From NCBI RefSeq assembly GCF_900141755.1, contig NZ_LT670844.1, positions 496,001-560,000 on the forward strand: 64,000 nucleotides of DNA, given 5' to 3'. Of this stretch, positions 7,537 through 17,040 are shown one piece after another. Source of the DNA: Bradyrhizobium lablabi (GTDB lineage: Bacteria; Pseudomonadota; Alphaproteobacteria; Rhizobiales; Xanthobacteraceae). The notes beneath the pieces were generated by a model, which was not told the origin of the DNA, did no database searches, and saw only the letters and a list, made by a program, of their open reading frames with translations. The translations under genes were made by a program, and so were the position numbers. The stretch's first letter is position 1; every line of letters starts with the position of its first letter.

Positions 7537-8634
7537 CTATCGGCAAACGCCGATAGCGCCGTCCTCGCGCATCATCTCGACGAGCATGCCCTCACGCAGG
7601 CCGCGATCGGCGACGCGCAGCCGCTTGAGCGGAAATGCAGTGCGGATGGCGTCGAGAATGGCGCAGCCGGCCAGCACCAGGTCGGCACGCTCGACGCTGA
7701 TGCAATTATTGCCGGCGCGCTCGGAATAACTCATGCGAAGCAGCCGCGCGACGGTCGCGGTGAGGTCCGCTTCGCTCATCCAGATGCCGTCGATCCGGCG
7801 GCGGTCGTAGCGCAGGAGATTGAGATGGACGCCGGCGAGCGTCGTCACCGTGCCGGAGGTGCCGAGCAGGTGCATACCCTCGAGATCGGCGCCGTGCTCG
7901 GCCGCGAACTGAGCAACGTGCTGCGCGACCTCCGCGACCATCTTCGCATAGGATTGCGTGGTGACGTCCCGGCCGCCGAAATGCTCGGCGAGGGTGACGA
8001 CGCCGAGCGGGATCGACATCCAGGCCTTGATGCGAGGCGCTGTCTCCTGCTCGCCTGGGTCGCGCTCGATCCGCACCAGTTCGGTCGAACCGCCGCCGAT
8101 GTCGAACAGGATGGCGCCGGTCCCTGCGGGATCGAGCAGCGGCGAGCAGCCGATGACCGCAAGCGCCGCTTCGGTCTCGCGATCGATCACTTCCAGCCGG
8201 ATGCCGGTCTCGGCCGCGACCCGGTCGCGAAAACCTTCAGCATTCGATGCCGCGCGGCAGGCTTCGGTTGCGATCAGCCGCAGCCGTTTTGCCTTTTTGG
8301 ACTGGATCTTGTCGCGGCAGATGCTGAGCGCGGCGATGGCGCGCTCGATCGCGGCCTCGCTGATGCAGCCTGTTGCGGAAACGCCTTCCCCGAGCCGGAT
8401 GATCCGCGAGAACGAATCGACGACGCGAAATCCGTCGCCGGTCGGACAGGCGATCAGGAGGCGGCAATTATTGGTGCCCAAATCGAGCGCCGCGTAGACG
8501 CCGGCCTCCGCGGCCGGCGCGCTGACCGCGGCCGATCCCGGCAGGCCGCCGAGCGGACTGTCCACGCCAAGCGGCCCCTGCCCGTCGTCTCCGCGCGGCC
8601 CAAGGCCGCCGCGAAGCCGCGTGTCATCGTTCAT
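7537..8634 (-). CDS. ppx: Exopolyphosphatase / pppGpp phosphohydrolase (Ppx/GppA family)
   Basis: Hydrolyses polyphosphate or pppGpp, so it touches phosphate storage and the stringent response. It has 365 residues. After a 45-residue Gly/Pro-rich N-terminal extension come the actin-like ATPase motifs: ALDLGTNNCRLLIA (phosphate 1), FSRIIRLGEGV, LIATEACRAASN, then ILFDIGGGSTELV (phosphate 2) and LLGTSGTVTTLAGV. It lacks the C-terminal HD-like half of E. coli Ppx, as is usual for this short alphaproteobacterial type. It precedes rlmE on the same strand. Which substrate dominates cannot be told from sequence. Confidence 0.88.
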   Translation of the reverse strand: MNDDTRLRGGLGPRGDDGQGPLGVDSPLGGLPGSAAVSAPAAEAGVYAALDLGTNNCRLLIACPTGDGFRVVDSFSRIIRLGEGVSATGCISEAAIERAIAALSICRDKIQSKKAKRLRLIATEACRAASNAEGFRDRVAAETGIRLEVIDRETEAALAVIGCSPLLDPAGTGAILFDIGGGSTELVRIERDPGEQETAPRIKAWMSIPLGVVTLAEHFGGRDVTTQSYAKMVAEVAQHVAQFAAEHGADLEGMHLLGTSGTVTTLAGVHLNLLRYDRRRIDGIWMSEADLTATVARLLRMSYSERAGNNCISVERADLVLAGCAILDAIRTAFPLKRLRVADRGLREGMLVEMMREDGAIGVCR

Positions 8635-8831
8635 TCAAAATGTCTTTCCGCGGCCAAATCGGGCCGATCTGGAATTTCTGTTCACGGAAACTTTAGCAGC
8701 GCGCGGGGGCAGCGCAACTGTCGTTCACATGGGACCATGCCTAATCAGGCGTTGTCGTGGGGGTTGCGGTGCGTTATCTCCGGGGAAGCGGCGAAATCGC
8801 CCCAAAAGCCGGACATTTCAAGGATTTTCCG

Positions 8832-11204
8832 ATGCAAGACCACACGTCTCCGTCCTCGCTGGAGAACGCTATCGCAGTGCAAAAATACGGTGTCGGACAG
8901 CCGGTCCGCCGCAAGGAGGACGACACGCTGGTGCGCGGCAAGGGCAAATACACCGACGATTTCAATTTGCCGGGCCAGGCCTACGCCTGGATCGTGCGCT
9001 CCAGCCACGCCCACGGCATCATCCGCGGCATCGACACATCCGCCGCCAGGGCGATGCCGGGCGTGCTCGGCGTCTGGACCGGAACCGATCTCGTAGCCGC
9101 GGGCTACGGCCCCTTCACCTGCGGCCTTCCTTTAAAGAGCCGCGACGGCTCGCCTTTGCTGCAGACCAACCGCACCGCGCTGATGACCGACAAGGTGCGT
9201 TATGTCGGCGATCCCATCGCCTTCGTGGTCGCCGAGACGCTGGCGCAGGCGCGCGATGCCGGCGAAGCGGTGGAGGTCGATATCGATCCCCTGCCCGCCG
9301 TTACCGATCCTGAGGAGGCAACAAAGCCGGGCGCGCCGCAGCTCTATGATCACATCCCCAACAACGTCGCGCTCGACTATCACTATGGCGAAGCCGAAAA
9401 GGTCGAAGCTGCGTTTGCCGGCGCCGCGCATGTGACAAAGCTCGACATCGTCAACACCCGCGTCGCCGTGGTGGCGATGGAGCCGCGCGCGGCGCTTGCT
9501 TCTTACGACAAAGCGAGCGAGCGCTACACCATCCAGGTGCCGACGCAGGGCGTCGCCGGCAACCGGCAGAATCTCGCGAAAAACATCCTGAAAGTTCCGA
9601 ACGAGAAGGTTCATCTGCTGACCGCCAATGTCGGCGGCTCGTTCGGCATGAAGAACATCAACTATCCCGAATATGTCTGCATCCTGCATGCGGCGAAGTT
9701 GCTCGGCCGGCCGGTCAAATGGACCGACGAGCGCTCGACCAGCTTTTTGTCAGACAGCCATGGCCGGGCGCAGAAGATCCATTGTGAGCTGGCGCTCGAC
9801 GCGGAAGGAAAATTTTTGGCGGTAAAAGTTTCCGGCTACGGCAATCTCGGCGCCTATATCACTGGCGTCGCGCCAAGCCCGTTGTCGCTCAATGTCGGCA
9901 AGAATCTCGCCAGCGTCTATCGCACGCCCTTGATGAGCGTCGACATCAAGACGGTGTTGACCAACACCACGCTGATGGGCGCCTATCGCGGCGCCGGACG
10001 GCCCGAGGCGAATTATTTCATGGAGCGGCTGATCGACCGCGCCGCCGACGAGATGGGCATCAACCGGCTGACGCTGCGCAAGCGCAATTTTATAAAACCG
10101 CAGCAGATGCCGTTCGCGGCGTCTTCCGGCGTCACCTATGACAGCGGCGATTTCCAGGGCGTGTTCAACAAGGCGCTGGAAATTTCCGATCACGCCAATT
10201 TTGCCAGGCGCAAGAAGGAGAGCCGCAAGAACGGCAAGCTGCGCGGCATCGCGATCGGCTCCTATCTCGAGGTCACCGCGCCTCCCGGCGTCGAGCTCGG
10301 CAAGATCGTGTTCGAGGCTGACGGTGCAGTGCGGCTGATTACCGGCACGCTCGATTACGGCCAGGGCCACGCGACGCCGTTCGCGCAGGTGCTGTGCGCG
10401 CAACTCGGCGTGCCCTTCGAGAGCGTAAAGCTCGAACAGGGCGACAGCGACGTCGTGCATACCGGCAACGGCACCGGCGGCTCGCGCTCGATCACGGCAA
10501 GCGGCATGGCGATCGTCGAAGCCTCGAAGATCGTCATCGAGAAGGGCAAGCGCGCGGCCGCGCATCTGATGGAAGCCGCCGAAGCCGACATCGAATTCGG
10601 CAATGGCCGTTTTGTCATCGCCGGCACCGACCGCTCGATCGACATCATCGAGCTGGCGAAAAGGATGCGCGAAGGCAAGATGCCCGACGGCGTGCCGTCC
10701 TCGCTCGACGTCGACCATACCTCCGAGCCCGTGCCCTCGACCTTCCCCAATGGCTGCCATGTCGCCGAAGTCGAGGTCGATCCCGACACCGGCATCGTGA
10801 AGATCGTGCGCTATACCGGCGTCAATGATTTTGGCACCATCGTCAATCCGATGCTGGTCGCAGGCCAACTGCATGGCGGCGTAGCCCAAGGCATTGGCCA
10901 GGCGCTGATGGAATGCGTCAGCTATGACAGTAGCGGCCAGCCGATCACCGGTTCCTTCATGGACTACGCGTTGCCTCGCGCGGAGGACATCCCGTTGATG
11001 GAGGTCGGCGATCATCCGGTGCCGGCAAAATCCAATCCGCTGGGCACCAAAGGCTGCGGCGAAGCCGGCTGCGCCGGCAGCCTCTCCACCATCGTCAACG
11101 CGGTGGTCGACGCGCTCTCCGACTACGGCATTGCACATATCGATATGCCGCTGACGCCGGAGCGGGTGTGGCGGGCGATCGAGGATGCGAAGAAGGTGGC
11201 GTGA
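8832..11204 (+). CDS. Molybdenum hydroxylase large subunit, CoxL form-II-like (xanthine dehydrogenase family)
   Basis: Binds the molybdopterin cofactor and hydroxylates an unknown substrate. It has 790 residues from ATG 8832 (AAGGA just upstream). The N-terminal domain begins VGQPVRRKEDDTLVRGKGKY and carries YVGDPIAFVVAETLAQA. The active-site loop at residues 384-389 is AYRGAG, the form-II pattern, not the Cys-containing AYRCSFR of true CO dehydrogenase. The catalytic Glu is E744 in GTKGCGEAGC. The medium (FAD) and small (2Fe-2S) subunits that normally accompany it are absent on both sides, so it must partner with subunits encoded elsewhere or be orphaned. Confidence 0.88.
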   Translation: MQDHTSPSSLENAIAVQKYGVGQPVRRKEDDTLVRGKGKYTDDFNLPGQAYAWIVRSSHAHGIIRGIDTSAARAMPGVLGVWTGTDLVAAGYGPFTCGLPLKSRDGSPLLQTNRTALMTDKVRYVGDPIAFVVAETLAQARDAGEAVEVDIDPLPAVTDPEEATKPGAPQLYDHIPNNVALDYHYGEAEKVEAAFAGAAHVTKLDIVNTRVAVVAMEPRAALASYDKASERYTIQVPTQGVAGNRQNLAKNILKVPNEKVHLLTANVGGSFGMKNINYPEYVCILHAAKLLGRPVKWTDERSTSFLSDSHGRAQKIHCELALDAEGKFLAVKVSGYGNLGAYITGVAPSPLSLNVGKNLASVYRTPLMSVDIKTVLTNTTLMGAYRGAGRPEANYFMERLIDRAADEMGINRLTLRKRNFIKPQQMPFAASSGVTYDSGDFQGVFNKALEISDHANFARRKKESRKNGKLRGIAIGSYLEVTAPPGVELGKIVFEADGAVRLITGTLDYGQGHATPFAQVLCAQLGVPFESVKLEQGDSDVVHTGNGTGGSRSITASGMAIVEASKIVIEKGKRAAAHLMEAAEADIEFGNGRFVIAGTDRSIDIIELAKRMREGKMPDGVPSSLDVDHTSEPVPSTFPNGCHVAEVEVDPDTGIVKIVRYTGVNDFGTIVNPMLVAGQLHGGVAQGIGQALMECVSYDSSGQPITGSFMDYALPRAEDIPLMEVGDHPVPAKSNPLGTKGCGEAGCAGSLSTIVNAVVDALSDYGIAHIDMPLTPERVWRAIEDAKKVA

Positions 11205-11227
11205 GGCGCGGCGCGTCGCCCAACAAC

Positions 11228-11333
11228 AACTGTCATCGCCCGGCTTGACCGGGCGACCCAGTATTCCAGAGACGCCGGTGATGAATCGAGAAGCCGCGGC
11301 GTACTGGATCCCCCGCTTTCGCGGGGGATGACG
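11228..11333. repeat. Dispersed repeat, TCATCGCCCGGCTTGACCGG family, copy 1
   Basis: Two hairpins joined by a spacer: cgcccggcttgaccgggcga, then ccagtattccagagacgcc, then gcggcgtactggatccccc and cgctttcgcgggggatgac. The ends are inverted (ctgtcatcg / gatgacgat). Copies lie at 18140-18244, 27052-27187 and 45694-45834. It fills the gap between two convergent genes and may terminate both. Confidence 0.8.
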
Positions 11334-11340
11334 ATCGGGG

Positions 11341-12141
11341 CTACGCCGCGGCCTGCTCGCGCGGCTGGTAGATCGCGATGTGCTGGCAATGCGCCAGGGG
11401 CGTGCGGCCGTTGGCGACGACGAGCGCATCTAGCTCGACGAAGCGGTGACCTTTCTTCTCGTAATTGCCGGTGACCTTCGCGCGCGCGGTCAGCTCATCG
11501 CCGCTTTTCGCGGCGGAAAGAAGCTGCATCCGGCTGCCAACGTGAATCCATGGGCCAAGGATCGCGTTGTCGACCAGCACCTTGTTCATCACCCGCTGCA
11601 GCAGGCCGGGATGGCCGAGGCCTTCGCGCGCGTAAATCGGATCGCGCTCGCGGACGTCGGTCAGATATTCGGTTGCGGCTTCGCCCGCCCAGGCGCGCGG
11701 CACGGTGCCGAGCCACTTGCCGGGTTCGTAGGATGTCGCATCGACCGGCTTGCGCTCGTTCACCGCGGCGGTTTTGACATACTCCGAAATCGAGAACGAC
11801 GGTGCCGAGGCGGGAAGCGATGCGCTGCCGGTCGCACAGAGCTGGCCGCGGCTTTCGACTTCGATCGAGAGGATGCCGTCGCTCTCCTCGCCGCTGACAT
11901 TGGCGACCTCGCCGTCATAAACCGGTTTTACAAAACGCGCCTCGATCAGCCCGCGCTCGAGAAAGGCGCGGCCCCACCGCTTGACTGGTAAATGCATCAT
12001 ATAGGCCATCACATCGACGCCCGGCACCAATCCGCCGGAAAAGCCGAACCGCTTTGCCACGGTGTCGTCGTGCATCTTGTTTTCGGACAGTTTTGCGGTG
12101 TTGTAGGCTGATACGCGGTAGGCTTCGAGCCGGCTGGTCAT
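11341..12141 (-). CDS. MaoC-like hot-dog protein, possible acyl-CoA hydratase
   Basis: A 266-residue protein from ATG 12141. Its N-terminal half carries a MaoC/hydratase-2-like motif: [20 protein letters not shown], with the His/Asp and Gly-Pro of a hot-dog active site. The C-terminal half ([31 protein letters not shown]) looks like a second, degenerate hot-dog repeat. Double-hot-dog proteins of this type usually act on acyl-CoA thioesters, but the substrate is unknown. It diverges from yaiI, 168 bp away. Longer versions starting further upstream run through the promoter region and into yaiI antisense, and are rejected. Confidence 0.7.
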   Translation of the reverse strand: MTSRLEAYRVSAYNTAKLSENKMHDDTVAKRFGFSGGLVPGVDVMAYMMHLPVKRWGRAFLERGLIEARFVKPVYDGEVANVSGEESDGILSIEVESRGQLCATGSASLPASAPSFSISEYVKTAAVNERKPVDATSYEPGKWLGTVPRAWAGEAATEYLTDVRERDPIYAREGLGHPGLLQRVMNKVLVDNAILGPWIHVGSRMQLLSAAKSGDELTARAKVTGNYEKKGHRFVELDALVVANGRTPLAHCQHIAIYQPREQAAA

Positions 12142-12309
12142 GCCCAATTTCCCCGATTTTTGGGAGCTTTTACGGCTCATGATCGTAAGCAAAGAATGGG
12201 CCGTGGCAAGCGTGTTCCGATCGCTGTTTCCCTCGCAATTCCTTATCCGATGGGGTACCACCCGCCCCAGGGAGCGCCGGCTTGCGCTGACTGCCAAAAC
12301 CTTCAACCG

Positions 12310-12807
12310 ATGACGCCTGACTTGAACCCCACCCGCATCTATGTCGACGCCGACGCCTGCCCGGTCAAAGACGAAATCTATCGCGTTGCGGCCCGCCACG
12401 GCCTGCCCGTCAGCGTGGTCGCAGGCCAATTCATTCGCGTGCCGCAGGACCCGCTGATCGAGCGGATCGCGGCGGGTTCCGGGATGGATGCCGCCGACGA
12501 CTGGATCGCGGAGCGCGCCGGCACGGGCGATATCGTCATTACATCTGATATTCCGCTCGCGAGCCGCTGCGTCAAAGCAGGCTGCGAGGTGATCGCGCCG
12601 AACGGCAAGCCGTTCACCGAACAATCGATCGGGATGACGCTCGCGGTTCGCAATTTAATGACGGATTTGCGTTCGTCTGGCGAAGTCACCGGCGGTCCGA
12701 AATCCTTTGCGCCGCGCGACCGCGCGACGTTCCTGTCGGCGCTCGACCAGACCATCCGCCGCATCCAGCGCCAGCGCGCCACGCCATCCGCGCAGAACCA
12801 GAGTTGA
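12310..12807 (+). CDS. YaiI/YqxD (UPF0178, DUF188) family protein
   Basis: A 165-residue protein from ATG 12310, beginning [20 protein letters not shown]. The [19 protein letters not shown] start and the block [20 protein letters not shown], then PLASRC and APNGKPF, define the family. It has a PIN/NYN-like nuclease fold; the biochemical role is not established. Its stop TGA overlaps a TTG of the following uup frame, so the two are probably cotranscribed. Confidence 0.88.
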   Translation: MTPDLNPTRIYVDADACPVKDEIYRVAARHGLPVSVVAGQFIRVPQDPLIERIAAGSGMDAADDWIAERAGTGDIVITSDIPLASRCVKAGCEVIAPNGKPFTEQSIGMTLAVRNLMTDLRSSGEVTGGPKSFAPRDRATFLSALDQTIRRIQRQRATPSAQNQS

Positions 12808-12815
12808 TACGAATC

Positions 12816-14627
12816 ATGGCGCCTCCGCTGATCCAGTTGAAAGACATCACGCTGACCTTTGGCGGCACGCCGCTATTGTCGGGCGTCGAACTGTCAGTGT
12901 CGCAATCCAAACGCGTCTGCCTGATCGGCCGCAACGGCTCCGGCAAATCGACGCTCCTGAAGATCGCGGCCGGCCTGGTCGAGCCCGACAGCGGCAGCCG
13001 TTTTGTTCAGCCTGGTGCTACCATCCGCTATCTGCCGCAGGAGCCGGATTTTGCCGGTTTTGCCACCACGCTTGCCTATGTCGAGGCCGGCCTCGGTCCC
13101 GGCGACGACCATTATCAGGCCCGCTATGTGCTGGAGCAGCTCGGCCTGCACGGCGATGAAGACCCCGCGCATCTGTCCGGTGGCGAAGGCCGCCGCGCGG
13201 CGCTGGCGCGGGTGCTGGCGCCCTCGCCCGATATTCTGCTGCTCGACGAGCCCACCAACCATCTCGACCTCACTACCATCGAATGGCTGGAGAGCGAACT
13301 CGACAGCCGCCGCTCAGCGCTCGTCATCATCAGCCATGACCGCCGCTTTCTCTCCAATCTCTCGCGCTCAACCGCCTGGCTCGACCGCGGCCAGATCAGG
13401 CAGATCGACCGCGGATTTTCCGCGTTCGAGGCCTGGCGCGACGAGGTGCTGGCAGAAGAAGAGCGCGAGCAGCACAAGCTCGACCGCAGAATCGTCAACG
13501 AGGAACACTGGCTGCGCTACGGCGTTTCCGGCCGCCGCAAGCGCAATGTCAAGCGGCTCGGCAATCTCTATGAGCTGCGCCAGCAGCGGCGCGATTATCG
13601 CGGCGCTGCGGGGAATGCCAATCTTGCCGCTGCGGAGGCGGACAAATCCGGCAAGCTCGTCATTGAGGCCAAGAACATCGTCCGGACTTATGGCGATCGC
13701 AAAATCGTCGACGGTTTTTCCATTCGCGTGCAGCGCGGCGACCGCATCGGCATTGTCGGGCCGAACGGTGTCGGCAAGACCACCTTGATCGAGATGCTGA
13801 CCGGCGCGAGCCCGCCGGACAGCGGCACCATCCGGTTAGGCGCCAATATCGAAATGGCGACGCTCGACCAGCATCGCGAAAGCCTCGACCCGAAATCGAC
13901 TCTCGCTGAGGCTCTGACCGGCGGCCGCGGCGATCATGTCATGGTCGGCGGCAAGCCAAAACATGTCGTCAGCTACATGAAGGACTTTCTGTTCGCCCAG
14001 GAGCAGATGCGCACGCCGCTCGAAGTACTCTCCGGCGGCGAGCGCGGCCGGCTGATGCTGGCGCGCGCGCTGGCAAAACCCTCCAACCTGTTGGTGCTGG
14101 ACGAACCGACCAACGATCTCGATCTGGAGACGCTCGACGTGCTGGAGGAAATGCTCGGCGACTACGAGGGCACGGTGATCCTGATCAGCCATGACCGCGA
14201 TTTCCTCGATCGCGTGGTGACCTCGGTGATCGCGCCGGAAGGCGATGGCCGCTGGATCGAATATGCCGGCGGCTATACCGACATGCTGGCGCAGCGCGGC
14301 GCGGATTTGAAGCGCGAGGCGGCGAAGGCTGCCGCGGTGGAGCGCGAAAAGAACGCGGCGAACGGCGCGCCTACGGGCGCGCCAAAGCGCCGGCTCAATT
14401 TCAACGAAAAGCACGCGCTGGAAACGCTGCCGAAGACAATTGCAAAGTTGCAGGCCGAAATCGCAAAACAGCAGCGGCATCTTGACGATCCCGATCTGTT
14501 CAAGAAGGATCGCAAGAAGTTCGACCAAGCCTCTGATGCACTTACAAAAACGCAAAAGGACTTGCAGGAGGCCGAAGACAAGTGGCTAGAACTTGAAGTT
14601 TTACGTGAAGAGATCGAGCAGGCCTGA
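12816..14627 (+). CDS. uup: ABC-F ATPase Uup
   Basis: A soluble tandem ABC ATPase of the ABC-F class acting on ribosomes or structured DNA; Uup affects replication-associated DNA structures and ribosome assembly. It has 603 residues: first NBD Walker A GRNGSGKST and signature/Walker B LSGGEGRRAALARVL...LLLDEPTNHLDL; second NBD GPNGVGKTT and LSGGERGRLMLARAL...LVLDEPTNDLDL. A charged coiled-coil C-terminal domain (about residues 520-600, NFNEKHALETLPKTIAKLQ) marks Uup rather than EttA. TTG 12804 is an alternative start; ATG 12816 is preferred, although its ribosome site is weak. Confidence 0.92.
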   Translation: MAPPLIQLKDITLTFGGTPLLSGVELSVSQSKRVCLIGRNGSGKSTLLKIAAGLVEPDSGSRFVQPGATIRYLPQEPDFAGFATTLAYVEAGLGPGDDHYQARYVLEQLGLHGDEDPAHLSGGEGRRAALARVLAPSPDILLLDEPTNHLDLTTIEWLESELDSRRSALVIISHDRRFLSNLSRSTAWLDRGQIRQIDRGFSAFEAWRDEVLAEEEREQHKLDRRIVNEEHWLRYGVSGRRKRNVKRLGNLYELRQQRRDYRGAAGNANLAAAEADKSGKLVIEAKNIVRTYGDRKIVDGFSIRVQRGDRIGIVGPNGVGKTTLIEMLTGASPPDSGTIRLGANIEMATLDQHRESLDPKSTLAEALTGGRGDHVMVGGKPKHVVSYMKDFLFAQEQMRTPLEVLSGGERGRLMLARALAKPSNLLVLDEPTNDLDLETLDVLEEMLGDYEGTVILISHDRDFLDRVVTSVIAPEGDGRWIEYAGGYTDMLAQRGADLKREAAKAAAVEREKNAANGAPTGAPKRRLNFNEKHALETLPKTIAKLQAEIAKQQRHLDDPDLFKKDRKKFDQASDALTKTQKDLQEAEDKWLELEVLREEIEQA

Positions 14628-14630
14628 CCC

Positions 14631-15713
14631 ATGACCACACCCCTTGCCGCCAAAATCGCCCGCGAATACGGGACGCCGGTTGCCGTCATCGACATGGACC
14701 GGGTCGAGCGCAACATCGCACGTGTCCAGGCGGCGTGCGATGCCGCCGGCGTCGCCAACCGCCCGCACATCAAGACCCACAAGAGCCCGTGGCTTGCAAA
14801 GCTGCAGGTCGCCGCCGGCGCGCGCGGCATCACCTGCCAGAAACTCGGCGAGGCCGAGGTGATGGCGGATGCCGGCATCGACGACATCCTGATCAGCTAC
14901 AATCTGATCGGCGAGGAAAAGATGGCCCGCCTCGGCGCGCTGCAGGCAAAAGCCAACATGACGGTCGCCGCCGATAATTCGACGGTCATCGCCGGCTTGC
15001 CGCAGGCAGCCAGCGTTTCCGGCCGTCCGCTGTCGGTCGTTGTCGAATGCGACACCGGCCGCAAGCGCGCGGGGGTGGAAACACCGGCGGAAGCGATCGC
15101 GCTGGCGCGTGAGATCGCGGCCTCGAAGGGATTAACGTTCGCCGGTTTCATGCTCTATCCGACCGAGACCGGGTGGACTGAGGCACAAAAATTTTTCGAC
15201 GAAGCGCTGGCGGGCGTCCGTACGCACGGGCTCGATGCCGCGATGGTCTCTACCGGCGGCACGCCGAACCTGAAGAACGTCGGAAAGCTCAAGGGCGCCA
15301 CCGAGCATCGGCCCGGCACCTATATTTACAACGACCGGATGCAGGTCGCGGCCGGCGTCGCGAGCTGGGACGATTGCGCCTTGAACATTTATTCGACCGT
15401 GGTCAGCCGTGCCGGCCCCGATCGCGGCATTCTGGACGCCGGCTCGAAGACGCTGACGTCGGACACCGGCGGCGGGCTCGACGGCCACGGGCTGATCCTC
15501 GAACATCCCGAAGCAAAGATCGCGCGCTTTGCCGAGGAGCATGGCTTTCTCGATCTTGCCCGCAGCAACACCCGCCCCAATGTCGGTGACGTCGTGCGCA
15601 TTGTGCCCAACCACGTCTGCGTCGTCGTCAACATGATGGACGAGGTGGTGATGGTGCGCGGTGAGGAGATCATCGGCACGCTGCCGGTGGCGGCACGGGG
15701 GAAGTTGAGGTAG
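14631..15713 (+). CDS. D-threonine aldolase / D-serine dehydratase-like PLP enzyme
   Basis: A fold-type III (alanine-racemase-like) PLP enzyme that cleaves or deaminates D-3-hydroxy amino acids. It has 360 residues. The PLP Lys is K48 in NRPHIKTHKSPWLAK. The metal-binding His/Cys pair lies in VPNHVCVVVNMMDE near the C-terminus, as in the Zn/Mn-dependent members. The region VVECDTGRKRAGV is also conserved. It begins 3 bp after the uup stop, so it is likely in the same transcript. The family includes D-threonine aldolase, D-3-hydroxyaspartate aldolase and D-serine dehydratase; sequence alone does not separate them. Confidence 0.85.
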   Translation: MTTPLAAKIAREYGTPVAVIDMDRVERNIARVQAACDAAGVANRPHIKTHKSPWLAKLQVAAGARGITCQKLGEAEVMADAGIDDILISYNLIGEEKMARLGALQAKANMTVAADNSTVIAGLPQAASVSGRPLSVVVECDTGRKRAGVETPAEAIALAREIAASKGLTFAGFMLYPTETGWTEAQKFFDEALAGVRTHGLDAAMVSTGGTPNLKNVGKLKGATEHRPGTYIYNDRMQVAAGVASWDDCALNIYSTVVSRAGPDRGILDAGSKTLTSDTGGGLDGHGLILEHPEAKIARFAEEHGFLDLARSNTRPNVGDVVRIVPNHVCVVVNMMDEVVMVRGEEIIGTLPVAARGKLR

Positions 15714-15780
15714 GCGAATGGTGAGTGGCGAGTGGCGAATAGAGGAATTTCCTTTCGCTATTCGCTATTCGCCATTCGCT
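15714..15780. repeat. Imperfect palindrome of GGCGAATAG/CTATTCGCC motifs
   Basis: The left arm is gcgaatggtgagtggcgagtggcgaatag and the right arm is ctattcgctattcgccattcgc, around a short AT-rich loop. It lies between two convergent genes. The right arm encodes the last residues and stop of the flavoprotein gene. Confidence 0.7.
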
Positions 15781-17017
15781 TCTTCAGCCATTGCAACACC
15801 CCCCGCCCCGCCGCCGCGCCGGTGGCGAACGAGGCCTGCAGCAGATAGCCGCCGGTCGGGGCTTCCCAATCCAGCATTTCGCCGGCGGCAAAAATGCCGG
15901 GCAAGCGGCGGATCATGAAGTCGGGGTCGAGCTCGTCGAACGATATACCGCCCGCGGTCGAGATCGCGCGCGCGATCGGGGCGGTACCATTGAGCGTTAT
16001 CGGCACGGCGTTGATCAATGCGGCGAGATATTCGGATGACAATGACGACAACTGCACACCGGTCCGCATCGCCGCTTCCTGTAACAGGCCAATGCCGACG
16101 GGCGAAAGCTGCGCGGCCTTGCGCAGCCAGTTCGAAACGGATTGCTTACCGCGCGGCGCCGACAACCGCGCGATTAGGTCGCCCGTTTCGAGGTCGGGCC
16201 GCAAGCCGAGGCGCAGGGGCGCCTGCCCTGAGCTCGAGACGGCCTCGCGCAAGTCGGCCGACAGTGCATAGATCGCGCCGCCCTCGATGCCTGTCCGGGT
16301 GATGATGGCCTCACCGCGCACGCGGTGCGAACCGAACGACAGCGTCACGCCCTTGAGCGGCTGGCCCTCGAAGCGGTCGCGAAAAATGTCGGACCAGGCG
16401 ACCGTGAAGCCGCAGTTCGCGGGCCGGAGCCGCGAGATTTTGACCCCTTTCGCGGGAAGTATCTCTGCCCAGGTGCCATCGGACCCAAGCCGCGGCCAGC
16501 TCGCGCCGCCGAGCGCCAGCACGGTCGCGGTGACATTGACGCCGCGTTGCCCGTTGGGCGTTTGGAACAACAAATGGCCACTCTCGTCCCAGCCGATCCA
16601 GCGGTGACGCAACTTCAATTGCACACCCATCGAGTCCAGCCGACGTAACCATGCGCGCAGCAATGGCGAGGCCTTGAAGCTTTGCGGAAACACCCGGCCG
16701 CTGGAGCCGACGAAGGTCGGCTGCCCCAGCGCTTCGCTCCATGCGCGCAAGGCATCCGGCGGGAAGGCTTCGATCGCGGCGGAAAGCTTCGGCATCGCTT
16801 CGCGGTAGCGGGTGAGAAATTGGGGCAACGGCTCGCTGTGCGTCAGGTTGAGCCCGCCACGTCCGGCCATCAGGAATTTGCGGCCGGCGGACGCCATCGC
16901 GTCGTAGACGGTGACCGTGGCGCCTCCTTGCGCCAGAACCTCGGCCGCCATTAGCCCCGCGGGGCCGGCGCCGATGATGGTGACTTGGGGTTGGGGTTTC
17001 GTCGTCGCGGCGGGCAA
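15758..17017 (-). CDS. BaiN/RdsA-family NAD(P)/FAD-dependent oxidoreductase (HI0933-like)
   Basis: A 419-residue flavoprotein. N-terminal dinucleotide fold: VTIIGAGPAGLMAAEVLAQG, then GRKFLMAGRGGLNLTHSE, the family's signature second motif. C-terminal FAD motif: GGISFDELDP...LPGIFAAGEMLDWEAPTGGY then LLQASFATGAAAG. Members are often called aminoacetone-oxidase-like or BaiN; physiological substrates are mostly unknown. The last codons (MANSE and stop) are made of the palindromic repeat that follows, so the natural C-terminus may have been altered by repeat insertion. It stands alone on its strand. Confidence 0.85.
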   Translation of the reverse strand: MPAATTKPQPQVTIIGAGPAGLMAAEVLAQGGATVTVYDAMASAGRKFLMAGRGGLNLTHSEPLPQFLTRYREAMPKLSAAIEAFPPDALRAWSEALGQPTFVGSSGRVFPQSFKASPLLRAWLRRLDSMGVQLKLRHRWIGWDESGHLLFQTPNGQRGVNVTATVLALGGASWPRLGSDGTWAEILPAKGVKISRLRPANCGFTVAWSDIFRDRFEGQPLKGVTLSFGSHRVRGEAIITRTGIEGGAIYALSADLREAVSSSGQAPLRLGLRPDLETGDLIARLSAPRGKQSVSNWLRKAAQLSPVGIGLLQEAAMRTGVQLSSLSSEYLAALINAVPITLNGTAPIARAISTAGGISFDELDPDFMIRRLPGIFAAGEMLDWEAPTGGYLLQASFATGAAAGRGVLQWLKKRMANSE

Positions 17018-17040
17018 GGAGAATCCCTCTCAGCATAAAG

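Noticed and set aside
7531..9096. Long plus-strand frame (521 codons) opposite ppx and into the CoxL start
   Set aside because: Composition is typical antisense Arg/Asp/Ala noise; both sense genes have complete conserved motifs.
11228..11333. Insertion sequence or MITE with transposase
   Set aside because: The repeats are short hairpins with no transposase reading frame and no clear target-site duplication visible.
9750..11429. Long antisense reading frame (559 codons) opposite the CoxL-like gene
   Set aside because: It mirrors the codon bias of the high-GC sense gene, has no family motif, and the sense strand encodes a full molybdenum hydroxylase.
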